Notes: generated by a model not told the origin, from the sequence alone. A DNA stretch of 45,669 nt from Flavobacteriales bacterium (GCA_002722245.1 PBLA01000007.1:119723-165391); one strand, 5' to 3'. Shown: positions 26,901 to 36,105, counted from the first letter of the stretch. Made by a program: numbers and translations.

Positions 26901-27842
26901 ATGTCAAACAAGTTTAAAATATTTGCTGGCTCAGCCACTAAAAATTTAGCGAACTCAATTGCTGAAAAATTAGGCACTACTACTGGAAATGTTGAAATTT
27001 TCAGGTTTAGTGATGGTGAATTTCAGCCTTCTTTTGAAGAATCTGTGCGAGGTCAAGACGTATTCATCGTGCAATCCACTATGCCGCCAACAGAAAACTT
27101 GTTTGAAGTATTACAAATGGTTGATGCCGCCAAAAGAGCGAGCGCTTCTAATATTATTGCTGTGCTTCCATACTATGGTTTTGCTCGACAAGACAGAAAA
27201 GATAAGCCAAGAGTATCAATTGGAGCTAAACTCGTTGCTAATTTACTTTCTGCTGCTGGAGTCACACGAGTAATTACCATGGATTTACATGCTGATCAAA
27301 TTCAAGGTTTTTTTGAAGTACCTGTTGATCACCTTTTTGCCAGCACAATCTTTCTACCCTATATAAAGTCTTTGAAAAATGATCAGAAGTTAGACATTGT
27401 AATGGCTGCTCCTGATACTGGAGGAACAAAAAGAGCCAATGCATACGCTAAATATTTAGACGTTGACTTAGCCATCTGTTACAAGCAACGAGAAAAAGCT
27501 AACGAGGTAGCTTCGATGACTGTCATTGGAAACGTGAAAGGAAAAGATGTGGTTATTATTGACGACATGATTGATACTGCTGGAACACTTACAAAAGCCG
27601 CTCAAATGATGAAAGAGCATGGTGCAAAAAGTGTTAGAGCTTGTTGTACTCACCCTGTTTTATCAGGGCCTGCTCACGAAAGAATTGCAAATTCTGTTTT
27701 AGCTGAATTAGTAGTTACAGACACTATCCCTTTAGCTCAAGACAATCCAAAAATAAAAGTTTTATCTGTGGCGGACCTATTCGGGACCGTTATAGAGAAT
27801 CTATTAAATCAACAATCAATAAGCAAACACTTTATTGCATAA
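26901..27842 (+). CDS. prs: Ribose-phosphate pyrophosphokinase
   Basis: I start at the ATG at 26901 (MSNKFKIFAGSATKNLANSIAE), giving 313 residues, the usual length; a TTG 15 bases upstream is not needed. Recognisable parts are FSDGEFQPSFEESVRGQDVF, the catalytic-flexible-loop region PYYGFARQDRK, and the PRPP-binding loop VVIIDDMIDTAGTL. It makes PRPP from ribose 5-phosphate and ATP for nucleotide, His and Trp synthesis. It is first in a three-gene unit with rplY (19 bases downstream) and pth. Confidence 0.98.
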   Translation: MSNKFKIFAGSATKNLANSIAEKLGTTTGNVEIFRFSDGEFQPSFEESVRGQDVFIVQSTMPPTENLFEVLQMVDAAKRASASNIIAVLPYYGFARQDRKDKPRVSIGAKLVANLLSAAGVTRVITMDLHADQIQGFFEVPVDHLFASTIFLPYIKSLKNDQKLDIVMAAPDTGGTKRANAYAKYLDVDLAICYKQREKANEVASMTVIGNVKGKDVVIIDDMIDTAGTLTKAAQMMKEHGAKSVRACCTHPVLSGPAHERIANSVLAELVVTDTIPLAQDNPKIKVLSVADLFGTVIENLLNQQSISKHFIA

Positions 27843-27861
27843 TAAGTTTAAAATTTAAGTT

Positions 27862-28464
27862 ATGAAAACTGTTCAAATAAAAGGAGAGGCAAGAGAAAAC
27901 TTAGGAAAGAAATACGCTTCAGAAGAGAGAGCGAAAGGAAATGTTCCTTGCGTATTATATGGAGGGGAAAATCCCGTTCATTTTTCTGCACCTGAATCAT
28001 CTTTTAAGCAGTTATTATTTACACCGTATGCTTACATATCAGAAATTGAGGTGGCAGGTGAGAAATATAATGCCGTTTTACAAGATACTCAGTTCGATCC
28101 AGTATCTGATGCATTAACACATGCTGATTTCTTGTTAGCCCCTGCGGACAAACCTGTTACAGTAAGTATTCCTGTTGAAACTGAAGGTCTTGCTCCTGGA
28201 GTAGTTGCCGGAGGTGCTCTACAAATAATCTTACGAAAATTGAAAGTAAAAGGTGCTGCTGATGCGATTCCAGAAACCATTACGGTAAATGTTTCTGATT
28301 TGGAATTAGGTTCATCGGTTCAAGTGAAAGATTTATCCATTGCTGATGGTTTAGAAGTATTAAACGCTCAAGGAGCTGTTGTAGTAAGAGTTCAAGTTAC
28401 TCGAACCGCAAGAATGGCGGCTAACAGTGATGAAGAAACTGCTGAAGTTGCTGCTGAGGCTTAA
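27862..28464 (+). CDS. rplY: 50S ribosomal protein L25/general stress protein Ctc
   Basis: 200 residues. The N-terminal L25 domain (about 1-90) binds 5S rRNA; the C-terminal TL5/Ctc beta domain (about 95-180) follows, with an acidic Ala/Glu tail (SDEETAEVAAEA) seen in many Bacteroidota. It lies between prs and pth, a widespread gene order (pth starts 11 bases after this stop). Confidence 0.96.
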   Translation: MKTVQIKGEARENLGKKYASEERAKGNVPCVLYGGENPVHFSAPESSFKQLLFTPYAYISEIEVAGEKYNAVLQDTQFDPVSDALTHADFLLAPADKPVTVSIPVETEGLAPGVVAGGALQIILRKLKVKGAADAIPETITVNVSDLELGSSVQVKDLSIADGLEVLNAQGAVVVRVQVTRTARMAANSDEETAEVAAEA

Positions 28465-28475
28465 TTTCGTTTTCC

Positions 28476-29039
28476 ATGAAATACTTAATCGTTGGATTAG
28501 GTAACATTGGTCCAGAATATAAGGAAACTCGCCATAATATTGGCTTTAAAGTATTGGATGCATTGATTAATGCGTCCAATACTTCTTTTAAGACGGAGCG
28601 TTTAGGAGATGTTGCCCAAATAAAACATCGAGGAAGAACGCTAATATGCCTTAAGCCATCCACCTACATGAATCTTTCAGGAAAAGCTGTTCGGTATTGG
28701 ATGCAACAAGAAAAAATACCACAAGATCGTGTATTGATTATCACCGATGAACTCTCCTTACCGTTTGGTAAAATACGATTACGAGGGAAAGGTAGTGACG
28801 GAGGACATAACGGTTTGAAAAACATACAGGAAATTCTTGGAAACACACAATATTCACGAGTCCGATTCGGTATAGCCGCCGAATATGCAAAAGGTGGCCA
28901 AATTGATTATGTATTAGGAGAGTGGACAACTGAGGAACGAGAAACGTTAAATGAACGAATTCAATTGGTAACCGAATTGATAAAATCATTTTCTGTTCAG
29001 CCTCTTCAGCGCGTCATGAGTGAATTTAACGGGAAATAA
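28476..29039 (+). CDS. pth: Peptidyl-tRNA hydrolase
   Basis: 187 residues starting MKYLIVGLGNIGPEY. Catalytic and substrate residues are all present: N10, H20 (TRHNIGF), N66 (YMNLSG), D91 (TDELSLP) and H111-N112 (GGHNGLK). It releases peptides from stalled peptidyl-tRNA. It is the last gene of prs-rplY-pth; no hairpin with a T-run follows immediately. Confidence 0.98.
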   Translation: MKYLIVGLGNIGPEYKETRHNIGFKVLDALINASNTSFKTERLGDVAQIKHRGRTLICLKPSTYMNLSGKAVRYWMQQEKIPQDRVLIITDELSLPFGKIRLRGKGSDGGHNGLKNIQEILGNTQYSRVRFGIAAEYAKGGQIDYVLGEWTTEERETLNERIQLVTELIKSFSVQPLQRVMSEFNGK

Positions 29040-29348
29040 TCCCTCATTCTTTTGTAAATAAAAAAACCGATTCTTCCAGTAAGTGAGTCAAATTGGGGAA
29101 TTTGGGAGTGAAAAAATCGGCCTTAAAAACGAGTTAAGTTAAGTATGTTGAAAGAACGTTGCTGTTATTGTGAAACAGTTGGCGATTAATTGTTAATCCC
29201 TTTAAATAACGGATTTTAGAAAGTAAATTTGATAGTTTTATGCGTTAACATCGTTTTGATCGGTGAAAAAAGGTTTTTTTTCTGTGAAATCGAGTAACCA
29301 TCAAACGTATAATCAATCCCCCTACATTGCTCTAAGTGAAGTTTATGA
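29040..29348. other. 309-base intergenic region without a gene
   Basis: Lies between the convergent ends of pth and the exported protein gene at 29349-30239. I see no coding frame. It holds a small perfect inverted repeat GATTAA-TTG-TTAATC (29184-29198), a widely spaced complementary pair CCGATT (29067-29072) and AATCGG (29115-29120), and an A7/T8 run (about 29265-29281) that could act as a weak terminator for pth. A small RNA cannot be excluded but nothing identifies one. Confidence 0.5.
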
Positions 29349-30239
29349 TTAGCGACGAACTTTATCAGAAGCGTTCACACCTTTTCCTTTCTTTTCGTCA
29401 ACCATTGGTGAGGGTGTGTATGGCAGCTTATCCATCATCTTTTTAGCTGCTTGAGGTAGGTATAACGTTCTTATGATTGTGATGTCATTTTCATTATTTG
29501 GAAAAGGAACCATTATTAAACCTTTTTCTACTATTTTCCCATCCAAATCAACCATTGAAAAATGCAACTTCAACAGTCGTTTATATGTCCCATCTACAAA
29601 GGCAACTTGATTGGACATGTCGTTTTCAATATCAAATTCCGTCACATATACAAAAAGATCAGCATTGTATTTTTCTCCTAAATATTTTAACGTTTCTGGT
29701 TTATTTACCTTAATGTTAGCAAATTTTTGGGTGGTGCTTTTACGAGATACTATTTGTCCCTCATTTGTTGTACCACGAACATAAGGAGAGGGCGTTGTTT
29801 CTTTTTTCTTGAACAAGTTTTTTGATAGATTTTTGGCCTTATCAAGCGCATTACGAGGTTGTTCTTCTTCTTCAACCTCTACTGGTGCAACTTCAAACTT
29901 ATACGATATTGCATCATAGGCTCTATATAGATCTTTGGCTGTATCGTTAAAGTGCAATAATGATACTGTATTATAACGATAAAGGAACTGATTCTGTAAC
30001 TCCAATGCTGTTTCTTCCCTAAAATACTGCACGATTTCATTGTGCGTTTTTTTACTTCTTTGCGCTAAATAGGTTTGTACCCCACACAAATACATACTCT
30101 CTTCAAAAGGAATAATCATTACTTTCTTAAACAAAGGCTTAGTCGTATCTGGTAGAACAACCTCTGGTCCACGTTGAGAATATCCACTTAAAAAGATAGA
30201 GAAAAGAAAAAACGATATGTAAATAGCGAGTTTATTCAT
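29349..30239 (-). CDS. Exported protein of unknown function
   Basis: I start at the ATG at 30239, where a signal peptide begins (MNKLAIYISFFLFSIFLSGYSQ), giving 296 residues; the open frame extends 44 codons further upstream without a plausible start signal. After the signal the segment LFKKVMIIPFEESMYL, a central charged linker (about 120-165, EEEEQPRNALDKAKNLSKNLFKKK) and a beta-rich part (YNADLFVYVTEFDIEND) resemble periplasmic lipoprotein-like envelope proteins in general pattern only. I do not recognise the family. It is divergent from the methyltransferase gene. Confidence 0.65.
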   Translation of the reverse strand: MNKLAIYISFFLFSIFLSGYSQRGPEVVLPDTTKPLFKKVMIIPFEESMYLCGVQTYLAQRSKKTHNEIVQYFREETALELQNQFLYRYNTVSLLHFNDTAKDLYRAYDAISYKFEVAPVEVEEEEQPRNALDKAKNLSKNLFKKKETTPSPYVRGTTNEGQIVSRKSTTQKFANIKVNKPETLKYLGEKYNADLFVYVTEFDIENDMSNQVAFVDGTYKRLLKLHFSMVDLDGKIVEKGLIMVPFPNNENDITIIRTLYLPQAAKKMMDKLPYTPSPMVDEKKGKGVNASDKVRR

Positions 30240-30394
30240 GAGTATGTTTACAATTATACATCGTTTAACCATCAAGATTCTGACCAAAAAAATGTTTATT
30301 TCACAAAAAGAATGTTTAAAACTGACTTTTGCACTCCTATTATGAAAGGCTTTAACTGAAAAATAAATCAATTAAGTAAATTTATCAGTTTTAC

Positions 30395-30402
30395 TACCTT
30401 TG
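30395..30402 (+). promoter_or_regulatory. -7 element directly before the methyltransferase start
   Basis: TACCTTTG matches TAnnTTTG exactly and ends only 4 bases before the ATG at 30407. The transcription start would coincide with, or lie within a base or two of, the start codon, implying a leaderless mRNA. There is no TTG at the -33 distance. Confidence 0.55.
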
Positions 30403-30406
30403 ATTG

Positions 30407-31108
30407 ATGGATGTATTTGGACGCGCCGCATCAGACTATTTACAAGGAATGCACGATGATGAAATCAGGGTAGAATCGAGCACTATGGAGGATGATATTA
30501 TCCCTGTTGCTCATCTTTTTAGAAAATTTCCAGAAATGCCAATTTGTGAACAGGTTGCTCTTGAGGCTGTACGGGGAAGAGTTCTCGATGTTGGTGGAGG
30601 TGCGGGCAGTCATTGCCTTTATTTACAAAATAAAAAAATGCATGTCACAATGCTTGACTATTCTTCGGGCTTATGTAAAGTGGCAAAATCCAGAGGTGTG
30701 AAAAATGTGGTGGAGCACGACTTTTTCACGTGGCACACAACAGAAAGGTTTGATACCATTTTATTTATGATGAACGGAATAGGAATTGGTGGAAACTTCA
30801 GTTCTTTCCAACATGTTATTGATCGTTCATTTACACTACTTAATCCAGGAGGTCAAATTTTATTTGATTCTACCGATATTTCATTTTGTTATGAACAAGA
30901 CGACGGAAGTTTAATACTGCCTATGCATATAGAATATAATGGATTTGTAGAATTTAAATTACGCTATAAACATTACGAAGACAAATGGTTTAAATGGGCC
31001 TATTATGACCCCGAAAAATTACGAGAGATTTTACCTTCTCAGTATGATTTTGATATTTTGAAAAAGGATGGTCCGGCTTACTGCGGAAAAATCACACAAA
31101 AACAATGA
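30407..31108 (+). CDS. Class I SAM-dependent methyltransferase
   Basis: 233 residues from the ATG at 30407. The SAM-binding motif I is VLDVGGGAGSHCLYL (about 62-76), followed by an acidic loop (MLDYSSGLCKVA) and motif FDTILFMMNGIGI. The N-terminus (MDVFGRAASDYLQG) and the segment IPVAHLFRKFPEMP look like a small conserved Bacteroidota family, so this start is likely right. Substrate unknown. A strong bidirectional terminator separates it from queA. Confidence 0.82.
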   Translation: MDVFGRAASDYLQGMHDDEIRVESSTMEDDIIPVAHLFRKFPEMPICEQVALEAVRGRVLDVGGGAGSHCLYLQNKKMHVTMLDYSSGLCKVAKSRGVKNVVEHDFFTWHTTERFDTILFMMNGIGIGGNFSSFQHVIDRSFTLLNPGGQILFDSTDISFCYEQDDGSLILPMHIEYNGFVEFKLRYKHYEDKWFKWAYYDPEKLREILPSQYDFDILKKDGPAYCGKITQKQ

Positions 31109-31152
31109 ATCATAAAAATGCTTCTAGCCTCTTTTTAAAAGAACCTATAAGA

Positions 31153-31184
31153 CAAAAAAAGACCGAAATTTCGGTCTTTTTTTG
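31153..31184. terminator. Bidirectional intrinsic terminator
   Basis: A perfect 32-base palindrome: core GACCGAAATTTCGGTC flanked by seven A on the left and seven T on the right, plus an outer C-G pair. It reads as a GC-core hairpin followed by a T-run on both strands, serving the methyltransferase gene (plus) and queA (minus). Confidence 0.95.
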
Positions 31185-31203
31185 TTTACTTTTTGAGAAA
31201 CGA

Positions 31204-32253
31204 TCAAATAATTAGCATCGCATCTCCATAAGAATAGAATCTATATTTTTCTTTAATAGCCTCAGCGTAAGCCTCCATAATTAAGTCATACCCTCCAAAA
31301 GCACACGTCATCATTAACAATGTACTTTCAGGCATATGGAAGTTGGTGATCATACTATCCGCAACTGAAAAATCATAAGGAGGAAAAATAAATTTATTTG
31401 TCCACCCTTGGTAAGGCTTTAATAAATTTTGAGTGGACACTGATGTTTCAATCGAACGCATTACAGTGGTTCCAACAGCACAAATCTTATTTTTAGCCAT
31501 TTTAGAGGCATTTACTATATCACAGGCAGATTGGGGAATAATAATTTCCTCCGAATCCATTTTATGTTTTGTTAAATCCTCTACCTCTACCATCCTAAAT
31601 GACCCTAAACCAACATGCAATGTTAACTCAGCGAAATTAATACCTTTGATCTCAAAACGCTTTAACAGTTCTCGTGAAAAATGTAATCCTGCTGTAGGCG
31701 CTGCTACCGCACCCTCTTCTTTAGCATAAATTGTTTGATATCGTTCAATATCTTCTGGCTCTGGTTCTCTTTCAAGGTATTTAGGGATAGGTGTTTCTCC
31801 CAATTCATAGAGTCGTTGACGAAATTCGTCATACGGTCCATCAAAAAGAAATCTCAATGTTCTTCCTCGAGAAGTCGTATTATCAATAACCTCTGCGACA
31901 AATTCCTGATTCTCTCCAAAATACAATTTATTTCCAATCCTAATTTTTCTGGCAGGATCTACCAAAACATCCCATAATCTGCTTTCGGAATCAAGCTCCC
32001 TTAACAAGAACACCTCTATTTTAGCTCCGGTTTTTTCTTTCTTCCCATACATTCTTGCAGGGAATACTTTTGAATTATTAAATACGAACGTATCACCTTC
32101 GTCAAAATAACCCAAAACATCTTTAAAAATTTTATGTTCGATTGTCCCTTTTGCTCTATCTACAACCATCAAACGAGACTCGTCACGATGCTCACTTGGA
32201 TACTTTGCTAATAAACCTTCAGGTAAATCGTATTTAAATGCTGATAATTTCAT
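31204..32253 (-). CDS. queA: tRNA preQ1(34) S-adenosylmethionine ribosyltransferase-isomerase
   Basis: 349 residues starting [19 protein letters not shown], with the family blocks [34 protein letters not shown] and TTVMRSIE. It transfers and isomerises the ribosyl group of SAM onto preQ1 in tRNA to make epoxyqueuosine. It has its own promoter (32281-32311) just behind the carotenoid operon and ends at a strong terminator. Confidence 0.98.
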   Translation of the reverse strand: MKLSAFKYDLPEGLLAKYPSEHRDESRLMVVDRAKGTIEHKIFKDVLGYFDEGDTFVFNNSKVFPARMYGKKEKTGAKIEVFLLRELDSESRLWDVLVDPARKIRIGNKLYFGENQEFVAEVIDNTTSRGRTLRFLFDGPYDEFRQRLYELGETPIPKYLEREPEPEDIERYQTIYAKEEGAVAAPTAGLHFSRELLKRFEIKGINFAELTLHVGLGSFRMVEVEDLTKHKMDSEEIIIPQSACDIVNASKMAKNKICAVGTTVMRSIETSVSTQNLLKPYQGWTNKFIFPPYDFSVADSMITNFHMPESTLLMMTCAFGGYDLIMEAYAEAIKEKYRFYSYGDAMLII

Positions 32254-32280
32254 GCAGAATTATGTTTTTTTTGAAGCCCG

Positions 32281-32311
32281 CAAAGGTATAAAAATTGACA
32301 CCAAGTACAAA
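32281..32311 (-). promoter_or_regulatory. queA promoter
   Basis: On the minus strand: TTTG (32311-32308), 19-base spacer, TACCTTTG (32288-32281). This is a textbook Bacteroidota promoter. Transcription would start near 32275, about 22 bases before the ATG. The -33 element lies 10 bases after the stop of the lycopene cyclase gene. Confidence 0.8.
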
Positions 32312-32320
32312 GGAATACAA

Positions 32321-33022
32321 TCACAAGGGCTTCATTTCTTTGTTCTTTTCATATACTGATACGACAATAAGCAACATAAGTAAATTATACATACTGTCTT
32401 CAATTGGAATGGTTGTTAATCTAAAGCCTATAATTTCCGTGGCATTATAATTCACAACTGGATATTTTGTAAAGTTTCCTGTAAGTGCCCCATTAATTAA
32501 AAGAAATGGCAACCAACTTATTAGGTAAGCAAATAAAAATCGACCCATCCAGTGTGGTCTTTTCCAAACCAAGAGCAAACTCGCTAAACCAGTTAAACTA
32601 AACGTAATACTTGTATATAAATTCGAATAATAAACACATGAATAAGAAATGAGAAGAACACCGAGCACAAGAAAAAAGGGAGGGGCAATCTTTTTAAGAT
32701 AATCGCGTTTAATATAATAATTCAACACTTCATAAATAAACACACATGCGTATGGAACAATTAAAAAAAATAACCATTCTTCAAGGGGGAGGTGAAACAC
32801 TTTTATCCCCAATATATATTGATCACTAAACCACCATACTCCTTTATAGGTAAACCAAACATCCCATGGAATAAAAATCACTGACATCACAATTATACCC
32901 TTGAAAATTGACCGCCATTGTGCATAAAGTTTTAAACGCCATTCAAAACTTTGCGACAACGGATAACTAAGGGAAAAAACCATCAAACCAAGGTACAAAT
33001 AGTTGGATTCTAGCCAATTCAT
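32321..33022 (-). CDS. crtYcd: Lycopene cyclase, fused CrtYc/CrtYd type
   Basis: 233 residues, six to seven membrane helices, made of two similar halves. The first carries PWD (52-54) and LPLEEWLFF (78-86); the second carries the matching IPIED (205-209) followed by a helix. This is the pattern of the membrane-integral lycopene cyclases known as separate CrtYc and CrtYd chains in actinobacteria and as fusions elsewhere. It closes beta-ionone rings on lycopene; whether it acts on one or both ends cannot be seen, but the neighbouring hydratase suggests gamma-carotene as an intermediate. Its ATG overlaps the cruF-like stop (ATGA, 33019-33022). Last gene of the operon. Confidence 0.85.
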   Translation of the reverse strand: MNWLESNYLYLGLMVFSLSYPLSQSFEWRLKLYAQWRSIFKGIIVMSVIFIPWDVWFTYKGVWWFSDQYILGIKVFHLPLEEWLFFLIVPYACVFIYEVLNYYIKRDYLKKIAPPFFLVLGVLLISYSCVYYSNLYTSITFSLTGLASLLLVWKRPHWMGRFLFAYLISWLPFLLINGALTGNFTKYPVVNYNATEIIGFRLTTIPIEDSMYNLLMLLIVVSVYEKNKEMKPL

Positions 33023-33651
33023 AAAAACAATTGAAGTGATGTGAAAAAATAAATTTGCGCCAGCATGACATACAAACTCGTTTTAAAGTGTACCTCCTTG
33101 AGATAAGCCTTTGCAATACCATTTACTACAAGTGATGTAGCCAACCACATGATGTAATTTTGGATGGGTATTTCTCCATGCGTCCAATTCCAGAAATCTA
33201 ACTGTATAGCTACAGGTTCAATTATGAAATCGAGAAAAACCATTAAGAGCGATGAAAGAATTACCTGAAACATACTCGAATTCACTATTTTGCCTGCAAT
33301 ACCCAAAGAGGAAAAACTCAAAATAAGCCAGTTCACACCAATTAACAGAGGCACATCAAATACTTTAAACCCAAGCGGATCTCCATAACTGTATGCACCA
33401 AATAAAACGCCTGTTTGTACACCTAAAACCTCTACAATAAAACCAAGACTAAAAGCAAAAAATACAGCCTTAATAAGTGAAACAGAATTCTTTCCGTTTC
33501 CCCACAATAATAAAAAAGCAGTAAGTAGGAGATTCATTGGCGTTAAACGAAGAACCTGGCTGCGCATTGAGGGCATAAGTATACCTATAACTCCCACCGT
33601 ATAAAATACGAATAAAGCAATTGGGATGATATAATTCTTATAGGTTTTCAA
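33019..33651 (-). CDS. cruF: CruF-type carotenoid 1',2'-hydratase
   Basis: 210 residues with about seven membrane helices. The central motif GFIVEVLGVQTGVLFGAYSY (residues about 70-89) followed by VPLLIGVNWLIL is typical of the CruF/DUF422 carotenoid proteins. Characterised members add water to the psi end of gamma-carotene or bisanhydrobacterioruberin. The start is TTG at 33651 inside a TTGA overlap with the stop of the CrtD-like gene; the first internal ATG (residue 26) would delete the first membrane helix. Assignment as 1',2'-hydratase rests on family and context. Confidence 0.82.
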   Translation of the reverse strand: MKTYKNYIIPIALFVFYTVGVIGILMPSMRSQVLRLTPMNLLLTAFLLLWGNGKNSVSLIKAVFFAFSLGFIVEVLGVQTGVLFGAYSYGDPLGFKVFDVPLLIGVNWLILSFSSLGIAGKIVNSSMFQVILSSLLMVFLDFIIEPVAIQLDFWNWTHGEIPIQNYIMWLATSLVVNGIAKAYLKEVHFKTSLYVMLAQIYFFTSLQLFL

Positions 33652-35105
33652 TCCACTAATTCACTTACAATTTTTGCGGAAGACAAAGCCAACGGAATAC
33701 CTCCACCTGGATGAACCGACCCTCCACAGAAAAAGAGGTTTGAATATTGGTTACTAAAGTTAGGGTGTCGAAAGAAAGCAGCCATTTTTTTATTTGAAGA
33801 ACTTCCATATAATGCACCCTTATATGAACTTGTTTTATTCTGAATTAATTGGGGATGTAAAATATTTTCATATTCAATGAATGACGAAATGTCCACCTTT
33901 AATATACGGTGTATTTTTGATAGAATATTACGTTTACAGGTAGTAATTAAATCATCCCATTGTTGTCCAGAATCTGCAGGAACATTGATCATGACAAACC
34001 AATTTTCACAGCCCTTAGGAGCATCTTTTTTATTGTGTTTGGATGAGATATTAATATAAACTGTAGGGTCATGATATACACTCTTTTTATTAAAAATGTA
34101 TTCAAATTCCTCTTTGTAATTTTCACTGAACAAAATATTGTGTAAAATAAGTGACTCAAATTCCTTTCTAATTCCCCAATAAAATATGAGGGCAGAACTT
34201 GATCGTTCTTGATTTAATATCTTTTGAGGAAGTTTACTATTTGGCAAGAGATTCTTATAAAATGGCACAACATCCATATTACTAACAAATACATCAGCTT
34301 TTATGTCTTTACCCATGTAGCGAGCTGATGTTACTTCGCCCGATAACGTCTCTAATTTTTCAATTTTAGCGTCAAAATGAAATTCAACTCCCGCCTTTTT
34401 GGCATAATGAAAAAGACTTTGTGTTATCGCATGCATCCCATTTTTAGGAAAATACGCGCCTTTTCCAAATTCCAAATGTGGAATGATATTGAGAATCCCC
34501 GGTGCAACATATGGATTTGATCCATTATATGTCGCATATCGATTAAAAAGCTGAACTAATTTAGGATGTTTTAAGGCTTTCGTATTTACCTTATCCATGG
34601 AAGAATTGATGTTCAAAAAAGGAAGCTTCACAAACGATCTAAACGTACTCAACGAAAAATAAGTACTTAGTTTATGCAGCGACTTTTCCAAAAAGAGCTC
34701 TGCTGTTGTCTCATAAATAAACGCACTTTTTGAAAGGTGCTTCATAACATCCTTAGCAGATACCTGAAGTTTTTCTTCCACCTCTTGCGCAAATTTATTC
34801 GCATCTCCCCAACCCTTTACAACCGTTCCATCCTCGTAAAAATATCGACAAACTTCGTCCAATTGGTCATATTCAAAGTCAACATCAACTCCATTTATCA
34901 CACTTAATACCTCCTCAACTTTTTCGGGCATGGTAAACAAAGATGGACCAGCATCAAAGCGAAACCCATTTCCTGAAATTTCAGTTAATTTTCCACCAGG
35001 ATAAGAATTGGCTTCAAAAACAGAAACGTGATACCCTTTTGATTTTAGTCTAATCGATGAAGCTAATCCTCCAATCCCTGCTCCTATAATAATGGCCTTT
35101 TTCAC
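33648..35105 (-). CDS. crtD: CrtD-type carotenoid 3,4-desaturase (CrtI family)
   Basis: 485 residues with GTG start at 35105, 6 bases after the crtZ stop. The N-terminal FAD-binding motif GAGIGGLASSIRLKSKG (8-24) is followed by PGGKLTEISGNGFRFDAGPS and a C-terminal FFCGGSVHPGGGIPLALSSAKI segment, as in CrtI-family desaturases. It is the second CrtI homologue of the operon. The GGKLTE and PSLFTMP pattern and the position beside a CruF-type hydratase suggest a 1-hydroxycarotenoid 3,4-desaturase, as shown for the CrtD of a myxol-producing flavobacterium. A role as carotene isomerase or second phytoene desaturase cannot be excluded. Confidence 0.8.
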   Translation of the reverse strand: MKKAIIIGAGIGGLASSIRLKSKGYHVSVFEANSYPGGKLTEISGNGFRFDAGPSLFTMPEKVEEVLSVINGVDVDFEYDQLDEVCRYFYEDGTVVKGWGDANKFAQEVEEKLQVSAKDVMKHLSKSAFIYETTAELFLEKSLHKLSTYFSLSTFRSFVKLPFLNINSSMDKVNTKALKHPKLVQLFNRYATYNGSNPYVAPGILNIIPHLEFGKGAYFPKNGMHAITQSLFHYAKKAGVEFHFDAKIEKLETLSGEVTSARYMGKDIKADVFVSNMDVVPFYKNLLPNSKLPQKILNQERSSSALIFYWGIRKEFESLILHNILFSENYKEEFEYIFNKKSVYHDPTVYINISSKHNKKDAPKGCENWFVMINVPADSGQQWDDLITTCKRNILSKIHRILKVDISSFIEYENILHPQLIQNKTSSYKGALYGSSSNKKMAAFFRHPNFSNQYSNLFFCGGSVHPGGGIPLALSSAKIVSELVD

Positions 35106-35111
35106 GTTAAA

Positions 35112-35555
35112 TTATTTTGACCGCTTCAGATATTTAAAAGGCACCCATAACATTCCAAAACATTCACCATCTTCTTTACCCAGGTGTTTGTGATGTATTT
35201 TATGTGCTCTTCTAATCCCTTTAAAGTACCAATGATTTGAATGCCTAAACCATTTTATTCGTTGATGAATGAATACATCATGTACCAAAAAATAACATCC
35301 ACCGTATAACGTTATTCCTATACCAATGGCAAAAGAAAAATCGCTACCAAAATAAGAGCCTAATAAGGTGCATAAAATACCTGGAGTTGCAAAAATGAGG
35401 AAGAAACTGTCATTTTTTTCAATAAACCCCGAATTTTCATGAGTATGATGATCTTTATGCAATGCCCATAGAAATCCATGCATTACGTATTTATGCGTAA
35501 ACCATGCTACCCCTTCCATCATAAAAAAAGTTGCTATGAATAGCCACCAAATCAT
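35112..35555 (-). CDS. crtZ: Beta-carotene 3-hydroxylase
   Basis: 147 residues from the ATG at 35555, which overlaps the idi stop as ATGA (35552-35555); a longer frame runs back into idi but lacks support. The four histidine motifs of the di-iron membrane hydroxylases are complete: HKYVMH (21-26), HKDHH (33-37), HDVFIH (92-97) and HKIHH (118-122). Three to four membrane helices surround them. It hydroxylates the beta ring at C3. Confidence 0.93.
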   Translation of the reverse strand: MIWWLFIATFFMMEGVAWFTHKYVMHGFLWALHKDHHTHENSGFIEKNDSFFLIFATPGILCTLLGSYFGSDFSFAIGIGITLYGGCYFLVHDVFIHQRIKWFRHSNHWYFKGIRRAHKIHHKHLGKEDGECFGMLWVPFKYLKRSK

Positions 35556-36088
35556 TTTACAGTTTGTTTTATATCGTTGATCTTTTGATTCGCTATTGGG
35601 AATAATATTTTGAACCATTCCGTGTAAGCGTCCGGTTTAATTTTCATGCTTAAAGCCAAATCATTCGAAGAAAGATAGGTGAAATCTTCTGCTTCATCTT
35701 TATTTAACACGGGTGCATCATCTGAAATCCCCATATAAACGTGGTCGAATTCATGCTCAATCAACCCTTTATCCAAGGACTTTTTATAAATAAAATCAAA
35801 TTGTTTTTCCAAATCAACCCGCATCCCCATTTCTTCAATTAATCTTCGTTCGGCAGCGTCTTTTGATGATTCCTCTGGATACGGGTGGGTACAACATGCA
35901 TTTGTCCATAATCCCCCTGAATGATATTTAGATGAAGCTCTTTTTTGCATTAACCACTCGCCCTTCGAATTAAAAATTAACACTGAGACCGCTCTATGTA
36001 AGATACCATGTTCATGCACATACATTTTTGGATAAACGCCTAATGCTTCATCTTGATTATTTACGTGGATTACGAGTGGTTCTTCCAT
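35552..36088 (-). CDS. idi: Isopentenyl-diphosphate delta-isomerase, type 1
   Basis: 178 residues. The Nudix-like core shows the catalytic cysteine region NACCTHPYPEE (about 64-74), RRLIEEMGM, and the metal/catalytic Glu of HEFDHVYMG. It interconverts IPP and DMAPP, feeding prenyl diphosphate synthesis. It begins 17 bases after crtB, and its stop overlaps the crtZ start. Being inside the carotenoid operon, it would raise precursor supply whenever pigment genes are on. A GGPP synthase gene (crtE) is not in the window. Confidence 0.95.
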   Translation of the reverse strand: MEEPLVIHVNNQDEALGVYPKMYVHEHGILHRAVSVLIFNSKGEWLMQKRASSKYHSGGLWTNACCTHPYPEESSKDAAERRLIEEMGMRVDLEKQFDFIYKKSLDKGLIEHEFDHVYMGISDDAPVLNKDEAEDFTYLSSNDLALSMKIKPDAYTEWFKILFPIANQKINDIKQTVK

Positions 36089-36105
36089 AATTTTCAGGTT
36101 ATTCC

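Noticed and set aside
29040-29348. Small RNA or dif-like site in the pth downstream gap
   Set aside because: The GATTAA/TTAATC palindrome is short and does not resemble a recombination site, and the wide CCGATT/AATCGG pairing is not supported by further stem pairs.
35556-35618. Longer N-terminus for CrtZ reaching back into idi
   Set aside because: The extra 21 residues are polar and unlike the family; the ATG at 35555 forms a neat ATGA overlap and starts directly at the first membrane helix.
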